Positions 1-11,925 of a stretch of 64,000 bases of DNA are shown here, piece after piece. The translations under genes and the position numbers were made by a program. Each line of letters begins with the position of its first letter. Position 1 is the first letter of the stretch. This stretch comes from Simmondsia chinensis (taxonomy: Eukaryota > Streptophyta > Magnoliopsida > Caryophyllales > Simmondsiaceae). The notes below the pieces were generated by a model. It ran no database searches. It was not told the origin of the DNA and worked only from the letters and a program-made list of their open reading frames with translations. Location: assembly GCA_018398585.1 (NCBI GenBank), contig JAGTTD010000001.1:18679750-18743749 (forward strand). The letters run 5' to 3'.

Positions 1-83
1 ACTTGTATATGTGCGTTTCAAGTAATTAGCGGTGTAAGATCAATCATACACCGTGTATGATAGGTTTTAATGGCACAAAATCA
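1..83 (+). repeat. Representative 83-bp satellite monomer
   Basis: Taking ACTTGTAT as the arbitrary start, the first monomer is 83 bp and the next runs 84-166, also 83 bp. In consensus coordinates the conserved TTTCAAGTAATTAG lies at about 16-29. Arm 1 (GTGTATGAT) is at 32-40, a CA spacer at 41-42, arm 2 (ATCATACAC) at 43-51, a single C at 52, and arm 3 (GTGTATGAT) at 53-61. A tail containing GGTTTTAATGG follows at 63-73. Arms 1 and 3 are direct repeats 21 bp apart and arm 2 is their exact reverse complement. TGATCA at 37-42 is a BclI site present in most monomers. The only CpG in the consensus is at 52-53, at the centre of the second dyad. In this first copy arm 1 is changed to GTGTAAGAT. 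Confidence 0.95.
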
Positions 84-830
84 ATTTGTATGGGTGTGTT
101 TCAGGTAATTAGTGGTGTATGATCAGTCATACACCGTGTATGATAGGTTTTAATGGCGTAAAGTCAACTTGTATAGGTGTGTTTCAAGTAATTGGTGGTA
201 TATGATCAATCATACGCCGTGTATGATTGGTTTTAATGTTGTGAAATCAACTTCTATATGTTTGTTTCAAGTAGTTAGTGGTGTATGATCAATCATACAC
301 TGTGCATGGTTGGTTTTAATGGTGTAAAATCATCTTGTCTAGGTGTGTTTCAAGAAATTAGTGGTATACGATCAATCATACACCATGTACGATAGGTTTT
401 AATGGTGTAAAATCAACTTGTATTGGTGTGTTTCAAGTAATTAGTTGTGTATGATCAGTCATACACTGTGTATGGTAGGTTTTAATAGTGTAAAATCAAC
501 TTGTATGGGTGTGTTTCAAGTAATTAGTGGTGTATGATCAATCATAAACAATGTATGATTGGATTTAATGATGTGAAATCAACTTGTATAGGTTTGTTTC
601 AAGTAATTAGTGGTGTATGATCAATCACACACCGCGTATGATTGGTTTTAGTGGTGTAAAATCAACTTGTTTGGGTGTGTTTCAAGTAATTAGCAGCGTA
701 TGATCTCTCATACACCATGTATGATAGGTTTTAATGGTGTAAAATCAACTTGTACGGGTGTGTTTCATGTAATTAGTAGTGTATGATCAATCATACACCA
801 CGTATGATAGGAGTTAATGGTGTGAAATCA

Positions 831-892
831 ACTTGTATATGTGTGTTTCAAGTAATTAGAGGTGTAAGATAGGTTTTAATGGTGCAAAATCA
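831..892 (+). repeat. 62-bp short monomer (21-bp deletion type)
   Basis: This monomer is 62 bp instead of 83. It reads GGTGTAAGATAGG where the full-length relative (for example at about 18,891-18,920) has GTAAGAT, 14 bases, and a second GTAAGAT before AGG. Exactly one 21-bp interval between the two direct-repeat arms is missing. The same short form recurs through the array, for example near 2386, 6110, 7133, 10861, 12717, 14650, 19708, 20751, 26398, 36321, 50101 and 51710, always after TTTCAAGTAATTAGAGG or a close variant. It is therefore an inherited HOR member rather than a set of unrelated losses. Confidence 0.9.
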
Positions 893-1141
893 TCTTGTTT
901 AGGTGTGTTTCAAGATATTAGTGGTGTACGATCAATCATAATCGGTGTGTGATGGGTTTTAATGGCATACAATCAACTCGTATGGGTGTGTTTCAAGTAA
1001 TTAGTGGTGTATGATCAGTCATGCACCGTGTATGATAGGTTTTAATGGGGTAAAATCAACTTGTATAGGTATGTTTCAAGTAATTAGTGGTGTATCATCA
1101 ATCATACACCGTGTATGATTGGTTTTAATGTTCTGAAATCA

Positions 1142-1273
1142 ACTTGTGTAGGTCTGTTTCAAGTAATTAGAGGTGCATGATCAGTCATACAACGTGCACG
1201 ATAGGTTTCAAGTAATTAGTGGTGTATGATCAATCGTACACCGTGCGTAATAGGTTTTAATCGTGTGAAATCA
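1142..1273 (+). repeat. Fused monomer pair with 34-bp deletion
   Basis: Two monomers here total 132 bp rather than 166. The first goes from its third arm directly into the CAAGTAATTAG of the next (GATAGGTTTCAAGTAATTAG at about 1200), dropping 34 bp that normally hold the monomer tail and the start of the following unit. A run of T/GTTT at both edges gives short homology for the loss. The same fusion, nearly always preceded by GAGGTGCATGATCAGTCATACA, recurs across the window, for example near 2731, 3933, 6455, 8685, 11126, 13055, 14988, 19252, 25629, 32803, 43169 and 61201. It is therefore a stable HOR landmark. Confidence 0.9.
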
Positions 1274-2150
1274 ACTTATATAGGCGTGCTTCAAGTAATT
1301 AGTGGTGTATTATTAATAATACACCGTGCATAATAGGTTTTAATGGTGTGAAATCAACTTATATAGGCGTGTTTCAAGTAATTAATGGTGTATGATTAAT
1401 CATACACAGTGTATGATAGGTTTTAATGGTGCAAAATCATCTTATCTAGGTGTGTTTCACGAAATTAGTGGTGTATGATCAATCATACACCGTGTATGAT
1501 AGGTTTTAATGGTGTATAATCAACTTATATTGGTGTGTTTCAAGTAATTAGTGGTATATGATCAATCACACACAGTGTATGATAGGTTTTAATGGTGTAA
1601 AATCAACTTATATCGGTGTGCTTCAAGTAATTAGTGGTGTATGATCAATCACACACCGTGTATGATTGGATTTAAGGGTGTGACATCAACTTGTATAGGT
1701 GTGTTTCAAGTAATTAGTGGTGTATGTTCAATCATACACCGTGCATAATAGGTTTTAATGTTGTGAAATCAACTTATATAGGCGTGTTTCAAGTAATTAG
1801 TGGTGTATGATTAATCATACACAGTGTGTGCCGGGCTTTAATGATGTCAAATCATCTTATCTAGGTGTGTTTCAAGAAATTAGGGGTCTGTGATCAATCC
1901 TACAACGTGTATGATAGGTTTTAATGGTGTAAAATCAACCTGTATAGGTGTCTTTCAAGTAATTAGTTGTGTATGATCAATAACACTCCGTGTATGATAG
2001 GTTTTAATGGCACAAAATCAATTTGTATGGGTGTGTTTCAAGTAATTAGGGGTGTATGATCAGTCATACACCGTGTATGATAGGTTTTAATGGCGTAAAG
2101 TCAACTTGTATAGGTGTGTTTCAAGTAATTAGTGGTGTATGATCAATCAA

Positions 2151-5100
2151 ACATCGTGTATGATTGGTTTTAATGTTGTGAAATCGACTTGTTTGGGCGT
2201 GTTTCAAGTAATTAGTAGTGTATGATCTATCATACACCATGTATGATAGGTTTTAATGGTGTAAAATCAACTTGTACGGGTGTGTTTCATGTAATTAGTG
2301 GTGGATGATCAATCATACGCCACGTATGATAGGAGTTAATGGTGTGAAATCAACTTGTATATGTGTGTTTCAAGTAATTAGAGGTGTAAGATAGGTTTTA
2401 ATGGTGTAAAATCATCTTGTTTAGGTGTGTTTCAAGAAATTAGTGGTGTACGATCAATCATAATCGGTGTGTGTTGGGTTTTAATGGCGTAAAATCAACT
2501 TGTATGGTTGTGTTTCAAGTAATTAGTGGTGTATGATCAGTCATGCACCATGTATGACAGGTTTTAATGGGGTAAAATAAACTTTTATGGGTATGTTTCA
2601 AGTAATTAGTGGTGTATCATCAATCATACACTGTGTATGATTGGTTTTAATGTTCTGAAATCAACTTGTGTAGGTCTGTTTCAAGTAATTAGAGGTGCAT
2701 GATCAGTCATACAACGTGCACGATAGGTTTCAAGTAATTAGTGGTGTATGATCAATAGTACACCATGCATAATAGGTTTTAATGGTGTGAAATCAACTTA
2801 TATAGGCGTGTTTCAAGTAATTAGAGGTGTATGATTAATAATACACCGTGCATAATAGGTTTTAATGGTGTGAAATCAACTTATATAGGCGTGTTTCTAG
2901 TAATTAATGGTGTATGATTAATCATACACAGTGTATGATAGGTTTTAATGGTGCAAAATCATCTTATCTAGGTGTGTTTCACGAAATTAGTGGTGTATGA
3001 TCAATCATACACCGTGCATGATGGGTTTTAATGGTGTATAATCAACTTGTATTTTTGTATTTAAAGTAATTAGTGGTGCATGATCAATCATACACAGTGT
3101 ATGATAGGTTTTAATGGTGTAAAATCAACTTATATAGGTGTGCTTCAAGTAATTAGTGGTTTATGATCAATCACACACCGTGTATGATTAGTTTTAAGGG
3201 TGTGAAATCAACTTGTATAGGTGTGTTACAAGTAATTAGTGGTGTATGTTCAATTATACACCGTGCATAATAGGTTTTAATGTTGTGAAATCAACTTATA
3301 TAGGCGTGCTTCAAGTAATTAGTGGTGTATGATTAATCATACACCGTGTATGCCAGGCTTTAATGGTAAAATCATCTTATCTAGGTGTGTTTCACTAAAT
3401 TAGTGGTGTATGATCAATCATACACCGTGTATGATAGGTTTTAATGGTGCATAATCATCTTGTATTGGTGTGTTTCAAGTAATTAGTGGTATATGATCAA
3501 TCATGCACAGTGTATGATAGGTTTTAATGGTGTAAAATCAACTTATATAGGTGTACTTCAAGTAATTAGTGGTGTTTGATCAATCACACACCGTGTATGA
3601 TTGGTTTTAAGGGTGTGAAATCAACTTGTGTTGGTGTGTTTCAAGTAATTAGTGGTGTATGTTCAATCATACACCGTGCGTAATAGGTTTTAATGTTGTG
3701 AAATCAACTTATATAGGCGTGTTTCAAGTAATTAGTGGTCTATGATTAATCATACACAGTGTATGCCAGGCTTTAATGGTGTAAAATCAACTTATCTAGG
3801 TGTGTTTCAAGAAATTAGGGGTGTATGATCAATCATACACCGTGTATGATAGGTTTTAATGGTGTAAAATCAACCTGTATAGGTGTCTTTCGGGTAATTA
3901 GAGGTGCATGATCAGTCATACAACTTGCACGATAGGTTTCAAGTAATTAGTGGTGTATGATCAATCGTACACCGTGCATAATAGGTTTTGATGGTGTGAA
4001 ATCAACTTATATAGGCGTGTTTCAAGTAATTAATGGTGTATGATTAATCATACACCGTGCATAATAGGTTTTAATGATGTGAAATCAAATTATATAGGCG
4101 TGTTTCAAGTAATTAATGGTATATGATTAATCATACGCAGTGTATGATAGGTTTTAATGGTGCAAAATCATCTTATCTAGGTGTGTTTCACGAAATTAGT
4201 GGTATATGATCAGTCATACACCGTGTATGATAGGTTTTAAGGGTGTATAATCAACTCGTATTGGTGTGTTTCAAGTAATTAGTGGTGTATGATCAATCGC
4301 ACACAGTGTATGATAGGTTTTAATGGCGTAAAGTCAACTTGTATAGGTGTGTTTCCTGTAATTAGTCGTGTATGATCAATCGTACACCGTGCATAATAGG
4401 TTTTAATGGTGTGAAATCAACTTATATAGGCGTATTTCAAGTAATTAGTGGTGTATGATTAATAATACACCGTGCATAATAGGTTTTAATGGTGTGAAAT
4501 CAACTTATATAGGCGTGTTTCAAGTAATTAATGGTGTAGATTAATCATACACGGTGTATGATAGGTTTTAATGGTGCAAAATCATCTTATCTAGGTGTGT
4601 TTCACTAAATTAGTGGTGTATGATCAATCATACACCGTGTATGATAGGTTTTAATGGTGTATAATCATCTTGTATTGGTGTGTTTCAAGTAATTAGTGGT
4701 ATATGATCAATCATACACAGTGTATGATAGGTTTTAATGGTGTAAAATCAACTTATATAGGTGTACTTCAAGTAACTAGTGGTATATGATCAATCACACA
4801 CCATGTATGATTGGTTTTAAGGGTGTGAAATCAACTTGTATAGGTGTGTTTCAAGTAATTAGTGGTGTATGTTCAATCATACAACGTGCGTAATAGGTTT
4901 TAATGTTGTGAAATCAACTTATATAGGCGTGTTTCAAGCAATTAGTGGTGTATGATTAATCATACACAGTGTATGCCAAGCTTTAATGGTGTAAAATCAT
5001 CTTATCTAGGTGTGTTCCAAGAAATTAGGGGTGTATGATCAATCATACACCGTGTATGATAGGTTTTAATGGAGTAAAACCAACCTGTATAGGTGTCTTT

Positions 5101-6900
5101 CACGTAATTGGTTGTGTATGATCAATAACACACTGTGTATGATTGGTTTTAATGGTGTGAAATCAACTTGTATATGTGTGTTTCAAGTAATTAGCGGTGT
5201 AAGATCAATCATACACTGTGTATGATAGGTTTTATGGGTGTAAAATCATCTTGTTTAGGTGTGTTTTTAGAAATTAGGGGTGCACGATCAATCACACTCC
5301 GTGTATGATAGGTTTTAATGGCACAAAATCATTTTGTATGGGTGTGTTTCAAGTAATTAGTGGTGTATGATCAGTCATACACCATGTATGATAGGTTTTA
5401 ATGGCGTAAAGTCAACTTGTGTAGGTGTGTTTCACGTAATTAGTGGTGTATGATCAATCATACACCGTGTATGATTGCTTTTAATGTTGTGAAATGAACT
5501 TCTATATGTTTGTTTCAAGTAATTAGCGGTGTATGATCAATCGTACACTGTGCGTGGTTAGTTTTAATGGTGTAAAATCATCTTGTCTAGGTGTGTTTCA
5601 AGAAATTAGTGGTATACGATCAATCGTACACCACGTACGATAGGTTTTAATGGTGTAAAATTGACTTGTATTGGTGTGTTTCAAGTAATTAGTTGTGTAT
5701 GATCAGTCATACACTGTGTATGGTAGGTTTTAATGGTGTAAAATCAACTTGTATGGGCGTGTTTCGAGTAATTAGTGGTGTATGATCAATCATACACAAT
5801 TTATGATTGGATTTAATGATGTGAAATCAACTTGTATAGGTTTGTTTCAAGTTATTAGTGGTGTATGATCAATCACACACCGTGTATGATAGGTTTTAAT
5901 GGTGTAAAATCAACTTGTTCAGGTGTGTTTCAAGTAATTAGCAGTGTGTGATCTATCATACACCATGTATGATAGGTTTTAATGGTGTAAAATCAACTTG
6001 TACGGGGGTGTTTCATGTAATTAGTGGTGTATGATCAATCATACACCACGTATGATAGGAGTTAATGGTGTGAAATCAACTTGTATATGTGTGTTTCAAG
6101 TAATTAGAGGTGTAAGATAGGTTTTAATGGTGTAAAATCATCTTGTTTAGGTGTGTTTCAAGAAATTAGTGGTGTACGATCAATCATAATCGGTGTGTGA
6201 TGGGTTTTAATGGCGTAAAATCAACTTGTATGGTTGTGTTTCAAGTAATTAGTGGTGTATGATCAGTCATGCACCATGTATGACAGGTTTTAATGGGGTA
6301 AAATAAACTTTTATGGGTATGTTTCAAGTAATTAGTGGTGTATCATCAATCATACACTGTGTATGATTGGTTTTAATGTTCTGAAATCAACTTGTGTAGG
6401 TCTGTTTCAAGTAATTAGAGGTGCATGATCAGTCATACAACGTGCACGATAGGTTTCAAGTAATTAGTGGTGTATGATCAATAGTACACCGTGCATAATA
6501 GGTTTTAATGGTGTGAAATCAACTTATATAGGCGTGTTTCAAGTAATTAGAGGTGTATGATTAATAATACACCGTGCATAATAGGTTTTAATGGTGTGAA
6601 ATCAACTTATATAGGCGTGCTTCTAGTAATTAATGGTGTATGATTAATCATACACAGTGTATGATAGGTTTTAATGGTGCAAAATCATCTTATCTAGGTG
6701 TGTTTCACGAAATTAGTGGTGTATAATCAATCATACACCGTGCATGATGGGTTTTAATGGTGTATAATCAACTTGTATTTTTGTGTTTCAAGTAATTAGG
6801 GGTGTATGATCAGTCATACACCGTGTATGATAGGTTTTAATGGCGTAAAGTCAACTTGTATAGGTGTGTTTCAAGTAATTAGTGGTGTATGATCAATCAA
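2151..6900 (+). repeat. 59-mer super-repeat, first copy (4750 bp)
   Basis: The rare variant CAATCAAACATCGTGTATG is at about 2143-2161 and again about 4750 bp downstream at 6893. The length equals 59 x 83 minus 147. The visible indels account for 147: three 34-bp losses (about 2731, 3933, 6455), two 21-bp losses (about 2390, 6113), a 2-bp loss near 3366 and a 1-bp loss near 4538. Private variants such as TGTATGCCAAGC and GTGTTTTTAGAAATTA repeat downstream at offsets of 4750-4752. The duplicated segment begins near 2032, where the monomer before it differs between the two copies. Confidence 0.9.
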
Positions 6901-7250
6901 ACATCGTGTATGATTGGTTTTAATGTTGTGAAATCAACTTGTTTGGGTGTGTTTCAAGTAATTAGCAGTGTATGATCTATCATACACCATGTATGATAGG
7001 TTTTAATGGTGTAAAATCAACTTGTACGGGTGTGTTTCATGTAATTAGTGGTGGATGATCAATCATACGCCACGTATGATAGGAGTTAATGGTGTGAAAT
7101 CAACTTGTATATGTGTGTTTCAAGTAATTAGAGGTGTAAGATAGGTTTTAATGGTGTAAAATCATCTTGTTTAGGTGTGTTTCAAGAAATTAGTGGTGTA
7201 CGATCAATCATAATCGGTGTGTGATGGGTTTTAATGGCGTAAAATCAACT
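6227..7250 (+). repeat. 13-mer HOR interval spanning the super-repeat junction, 1024 bp
   Basis: The variant TGTATGGTTGTG occurs at 2501, 6227 and 7251. The 6227-7251 spacing of 1024 bp equals 13 x 83 minus 34 minus 21, and both short monomers are present. The interval spans the boundary at about 6783 between the two 59-mer copies. The end of copy 1 and the start of copy 2 therefore carry related blocks, a likely substrate for the unequal exchange that made the duplication. Confidence 0.8.
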
Positions 7251-10200
7251 TGTATGGTTGTGGTTCAAGTAATTAGTGGTGTATGATCAGTCATGCACCA
7301 TGTATGACAGGTTTTAATGGGGTAAAATAAACTTTTATGGGTATGTTTCAAGTAATTAGTGGTGTATCATCAATCATACACTGTGTATGATTGGTTTTAA
7401 TGTTCTGAAATCAACTTGTGTAGGTCTGTTTCAAGTAATTAGAGGTGCATGATCAGTCATACAACGTGCACGATAGGTTTCAAGTAATTAGTGGTGTGTG
7501 ATCAACAGTACACCGTGCATAATAGGTTTTAATGGTGTGAAATCAACTTATATAGGCGTGTTTCAAGTAATTAGAGGTGTATGATTAATAATACACCGTG
7601 CATAATAGGTTTTAATGGTGTGAAATCAACTTATATAGGCGTGTTTCTAGTAATTAATGGTGTATGATTAATCATACACAGTGTATGATAGGTTTTAATG
7701 GTGCAAAATCATCTTATCTAGGTGTGTTTCACGAAATTAGTGGTGTATGATCAATCATACACCGTGCATGATGGGTTTTAATGGTGTATAATCAACTTGT
7801 ATTTTTGTGTTTCAAGTAATTAGTGGTGTATGATCAATCATACACAGTGTATGATAGGTTTTAATGGTGTAAAATCAACTTATATAGGTGTGCTTCAAGT
7901 AATTAGTGGTTTATGATCAATCACACACCGTGTATGATTAGTTTTAAGGGTGTGAAATCAACTTGTATAGGTGTGTTACAAGTAATTAGTGGTGTATGTT
8001 CAATTATACACCGTGCATAATAGGTTTTAATGTTGTGAAATCAACTCATATAGGCGTGCTTCAAGTAATTAGTGGTGTATGATTAATCATACACAGTGTA
8101 TGCCAGGCTTTAATGGTGTAAAATCATCTTATCTAGGTGTGTTTCACTAAATTAGTGGTGTATGATCAATCATACACCGTGTATGATAGGTTTTAATGGT
8201 GCATAATCATCTTGTATTGGTGTGTTTCAAGTAATTAGTGGTATATGATCAATCATACACAGTGTATGATAGGTTTTAATGGTGTAAAATCAACTTATAT
8301 AGGTGTACTTCAAGTAATTAGTGGTGTATGATCAATCACACACCGTGTATGATTGGTTTTAAGGGTGTGAAATCAACTTGTGTTGGTGTGTTTCAAGTAA
8401 TTAGTGGTGTATGTTCAATCATACACCGTGCGTAATAGGTTTTAATGTTGTGAAATCAACTTATATAGGCGTGTTTCAAGTAATTAGTGGTCTATGATTA
8501 ATCATACACAGTGTATGCCAGGCTTTAATGGTGTAAAATCAACTTATCTAGGTGTGTTTCAAGAAATTAGGGGTGTATGATCAATCATACACCGTGTATG
8601 ATAGGTTTTAATGGTGTAAAATCAACCTGTATAGGTGTCTTTCGCGTAATTAGAGGTGCATGATCAGTCATACAACTTGCACGATAGGTTTCAAGTAATT
8701 AGTGGTGTATGATCAATCGTACACCGTGCATAATAGGTTTTGATGGTGTGAAATCAACTTATATAGGCGTGTTTCAAGTAATTAATGGTGTATGATTAAT
8801 CATACACCGTGCATAATAGGTTTTAATGGTGTGAAATCAAATTATATAGGCGTGTTTCAAGTAATTAATGGTGTATGATTAATCATACACAGTGTATGAT
8901 CGGTTTTAATGGTGCAAAATCATCTTATCTAGGTGTGTTTCACGAAATTAGTGGTGTATGATCAGTCTTACACCGTGTATGATAGGTTTTAAGGGTGTAT
9001 AATCAACTTGTATTGGTGTGTTTCAAGTAATTAGTGGTGTATGATCAATCGCACACAGTGTATGATAGGTTTTAATGGCGTAAAGTCAACTTGTATAGGT
9101 GTGTTTCCAGTAATTAGTCATGTATGATCAATCGTACACCGTGCATAATAGGTTTTAATGGTGTGAAATCAACTTATATAGGCGTGTTTCAAGTAATTAG
9201 TGGTGTATGATTAATAATACACCATGCATAATAGGTTTTAATGGTGTGAAATCAACTTATATAGGCGTGTTTCAAGTAATTAATGGTGTAGATTAATCAT
9301 ACACGGTGTATGATTGGTTTTAATGGTGCAAAATCATCTTATCTAGGTGTGTTTCACTAAATTAGTGGTGTATGATCAATCATACACCGTGTATGATAGG
9401 TTTTAATGGTGTATAATCATCTTGTATTGGTGTGTTTCAAGTAATTAGTGGTATATGATCAATCATACACAGTGCATGATAGGTTTTAATGGTGTAAAAT
9501 CAACTTATATAGGTGTACTTCAAGTAACTAGTGGTGTATGATCAATCACACACCATGTATGATTGGTTTTAAGGGTGTGAAATCAACTTGTATAGGTGTG
9601 TTTCAAGTAATTAGTGGTGTATGTTCAATCATACACCGTGCGTAATAGGTTTTAATGTTGTGAAATCAACTTATACAGGCGTGTTTCAAGCAATTAGTGG
9701 TGTATGATTAATCATACACAGTGTATGCCAAGCTTTAATGGTGTAAAATCATCTTATCTAGGTGTGTTTCAAGAAATTAGGGGTGTATGATCAATCATAC
9801 ACCGTGTATGATAGGTTTTAATGGTGTAAAACCAACCTGTATAGGTGTCTTTCACGTAATTGGTTGTGTATGATCAATAACACACTGTGTATGATTGGTT
9901 TTAATGGTGTGAAATCAACTTGTATATGTGTGTTTCAAGTAATTAGCGGTGTAAGATCAATCATACACTGTGTATGATAGGTTTTATGGGTGTAAAATCA
10001 TCTTGTTTAGGTGTGTTTTTAGAAATTAGTGGTGCACGATCAATCACACTCCGTGTATGATAGGTTTTAATGGCACAAAATCATTTTGTATGGGTGTGTT
10101 TCAAGTAATTAGTGGTGTATGATCAGTCATACACCATGTATGATAGGTTTTAATGGCGCAAAGTCAACTTGTGTAGGTGTGTTTCACGTAATTAGTGGTG

Positions 10201-10980
10201 TATGATCAATCATACACCGTGTATGATTGCTTTTAATGTTGTGAAATGAACTTCTATATGTTTGTTTCAAGTAATTAGCGGTGTATGATCAATCGTACAC
10301 TGTGCGTGGTTAGTTTTAATGGTGTAAAATCATCTTGTCTAGGTGTGTTTCAAGAAATTAGTGGTATACGATCAATCGTACACCACGTACGATAGGTTTT
10401 AATGGTGTAAAATTGACTTGTATTGGTGTGTTTCAAGTAATTAGTTGTGTATGATCAGTCATACACTGTGTATGGTCAGTTTTAATGGTGTAAAATCAAC
10501 TTGTATGGGCGTGTTTCAAGTAATTAGTGGTGTATGGTCAATCATACACAATTTATGATTGGATTTAATGATGTGAAATCAACTTGTATAGGTTTGTTTC
10601 AAGTTATTAGTGGTGTATGATCAATCACACACCGTGTATGATAGGTTTTAATGGTGTAAAATCAACTTGTTCAGGTGTGTTTCAAGTAATTAGCACTGTG
10701 TGATCTATCATACACCATGTATGATAGGTTTTAATGGTGTAAAATCAACTTGTACGGGGGTGTTTCATGTAATTAGTGGTGTATGATCAATCATACACCA
10801 CGTATGATAGGAGTTAATGGTGTAAAATCAACTTGTATATGTGTGTTTCAAGTAATTGGAGGTGTAAGATAGGTTTTAATGGTGTAAAATCATCTTGTTT
10901 AGGTGTGTTTCAAGAAATTAGTGGTGTACGATCAATCATAATCGGTGTGCGATGGGTTTTAATGGCGTAAAATCAACTTG
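6901..10980 (+). repeat. 59-mer super-repeat, second partial copy
   Basis: Shares long runs of near-identity with 2151-6230 at an offset of 4750-4752 bp. Examples are TGTATGCCAAGC (4970 and 9722), GTGTTTTTAG (5261 and 10,013) and TGGCACAAAATCATTTT (5319 and 10,071). Strict colinearity ends near 10,980, where about one monomer present at 6230-6320 is missing and the sequence becomes more diverged. This looks like one recent tandem duplication, later trimmed. Confidence 0.85.
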
Positions 10981-11925
10981 TATGGGTGTGTTTCAAGTAA
11001 TTAGTGGTGTATCATCAATCGTACACCGTGTATGATTGTGTTTTAATGTTCTGAAATCAACTTGTGTAGGTCTGTTTCAAGTAATTAGAGGTGCATGATC
11101 AGTCATACAACGTGCACGATAGGTTTCAAGTAATTAGTGGTGTATAATCAATCGTGCACCGTGCATAATCGGTTTTAATGGTGTGAAATCAACTTATATA
11201 GGCGTGTTTCAAGTAATTAGTGGTGTATGATTAATAATACACCATGCATAATAGGTTTTAATGGTGTGAAACCAACTTATATAGGCGTGTTTCAAGTAAT
11301 TAATGGTGTATGATTAATCGTACACAGTGTATGATAGGTTTTAATGGTGCAAAATCATCTTATCTAGGTGTGTTTCACTAAATTAGTGGTGTACAATCAA
11401 TAATACACCCTGTATGATTGGTTTTAATGGTGTATAATCAACTTGTATTGGTGTGTTTCAAGTAATTAGTGGTATATGATCAGTCATACACAGTGTATGA
11501 TAGGTTTTATTGGTGTAAAATCAACTTATATAGGTGTGCTTCAAGTAATTAGTGGTGTATGATCAATCGCACACGGTGTATGATTGGTTTTAAGGGTGTG
11601 AAATCAACTTGTATAGGTGTGTTTCAAGTAATTAGTGGTGTATGTTCAATCATACACCGTACATAATAGGTTTTAATGTTGTGAAATCAACTTATATAGG
11701 CGTGTTTCAAGTAATTAGTGGTGTATGATTAATCATACACAGTGTATGCCAGGCTTTAATGGTGTAAAATCATCTTATCTAGGTGTGTTTCAAGAAATTA
11801 GGTGTGTATGATCAATCATACACCGTGTATGATAAGTTTTAATGGTGTAAAATCAACCTGTATAGGTGTCTTTCAAGTAATTAGTTGTGTATGATCAATA
11901 ACACTCCGTGTATGATAGGTTTTAA

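Larger units (their letters stand above)
71..2007 (+). repeat. 24-mer higher-order repeat unit, 1937 bp
   Basis: The diagnostic variant TGGCACAAAATCAATTT occurs at 71 and again at 2008, a spacing of 1937 bp. This equals 24 x 83 minus 34 minus 21, and the interval contains the matching 49-bp and 62-bp short monomers near 1200 and 870. Monomer order inside the unit matches the 24-mers at 11,926-15,795. The unit phase is arbitrary. Confidence 0.85.
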
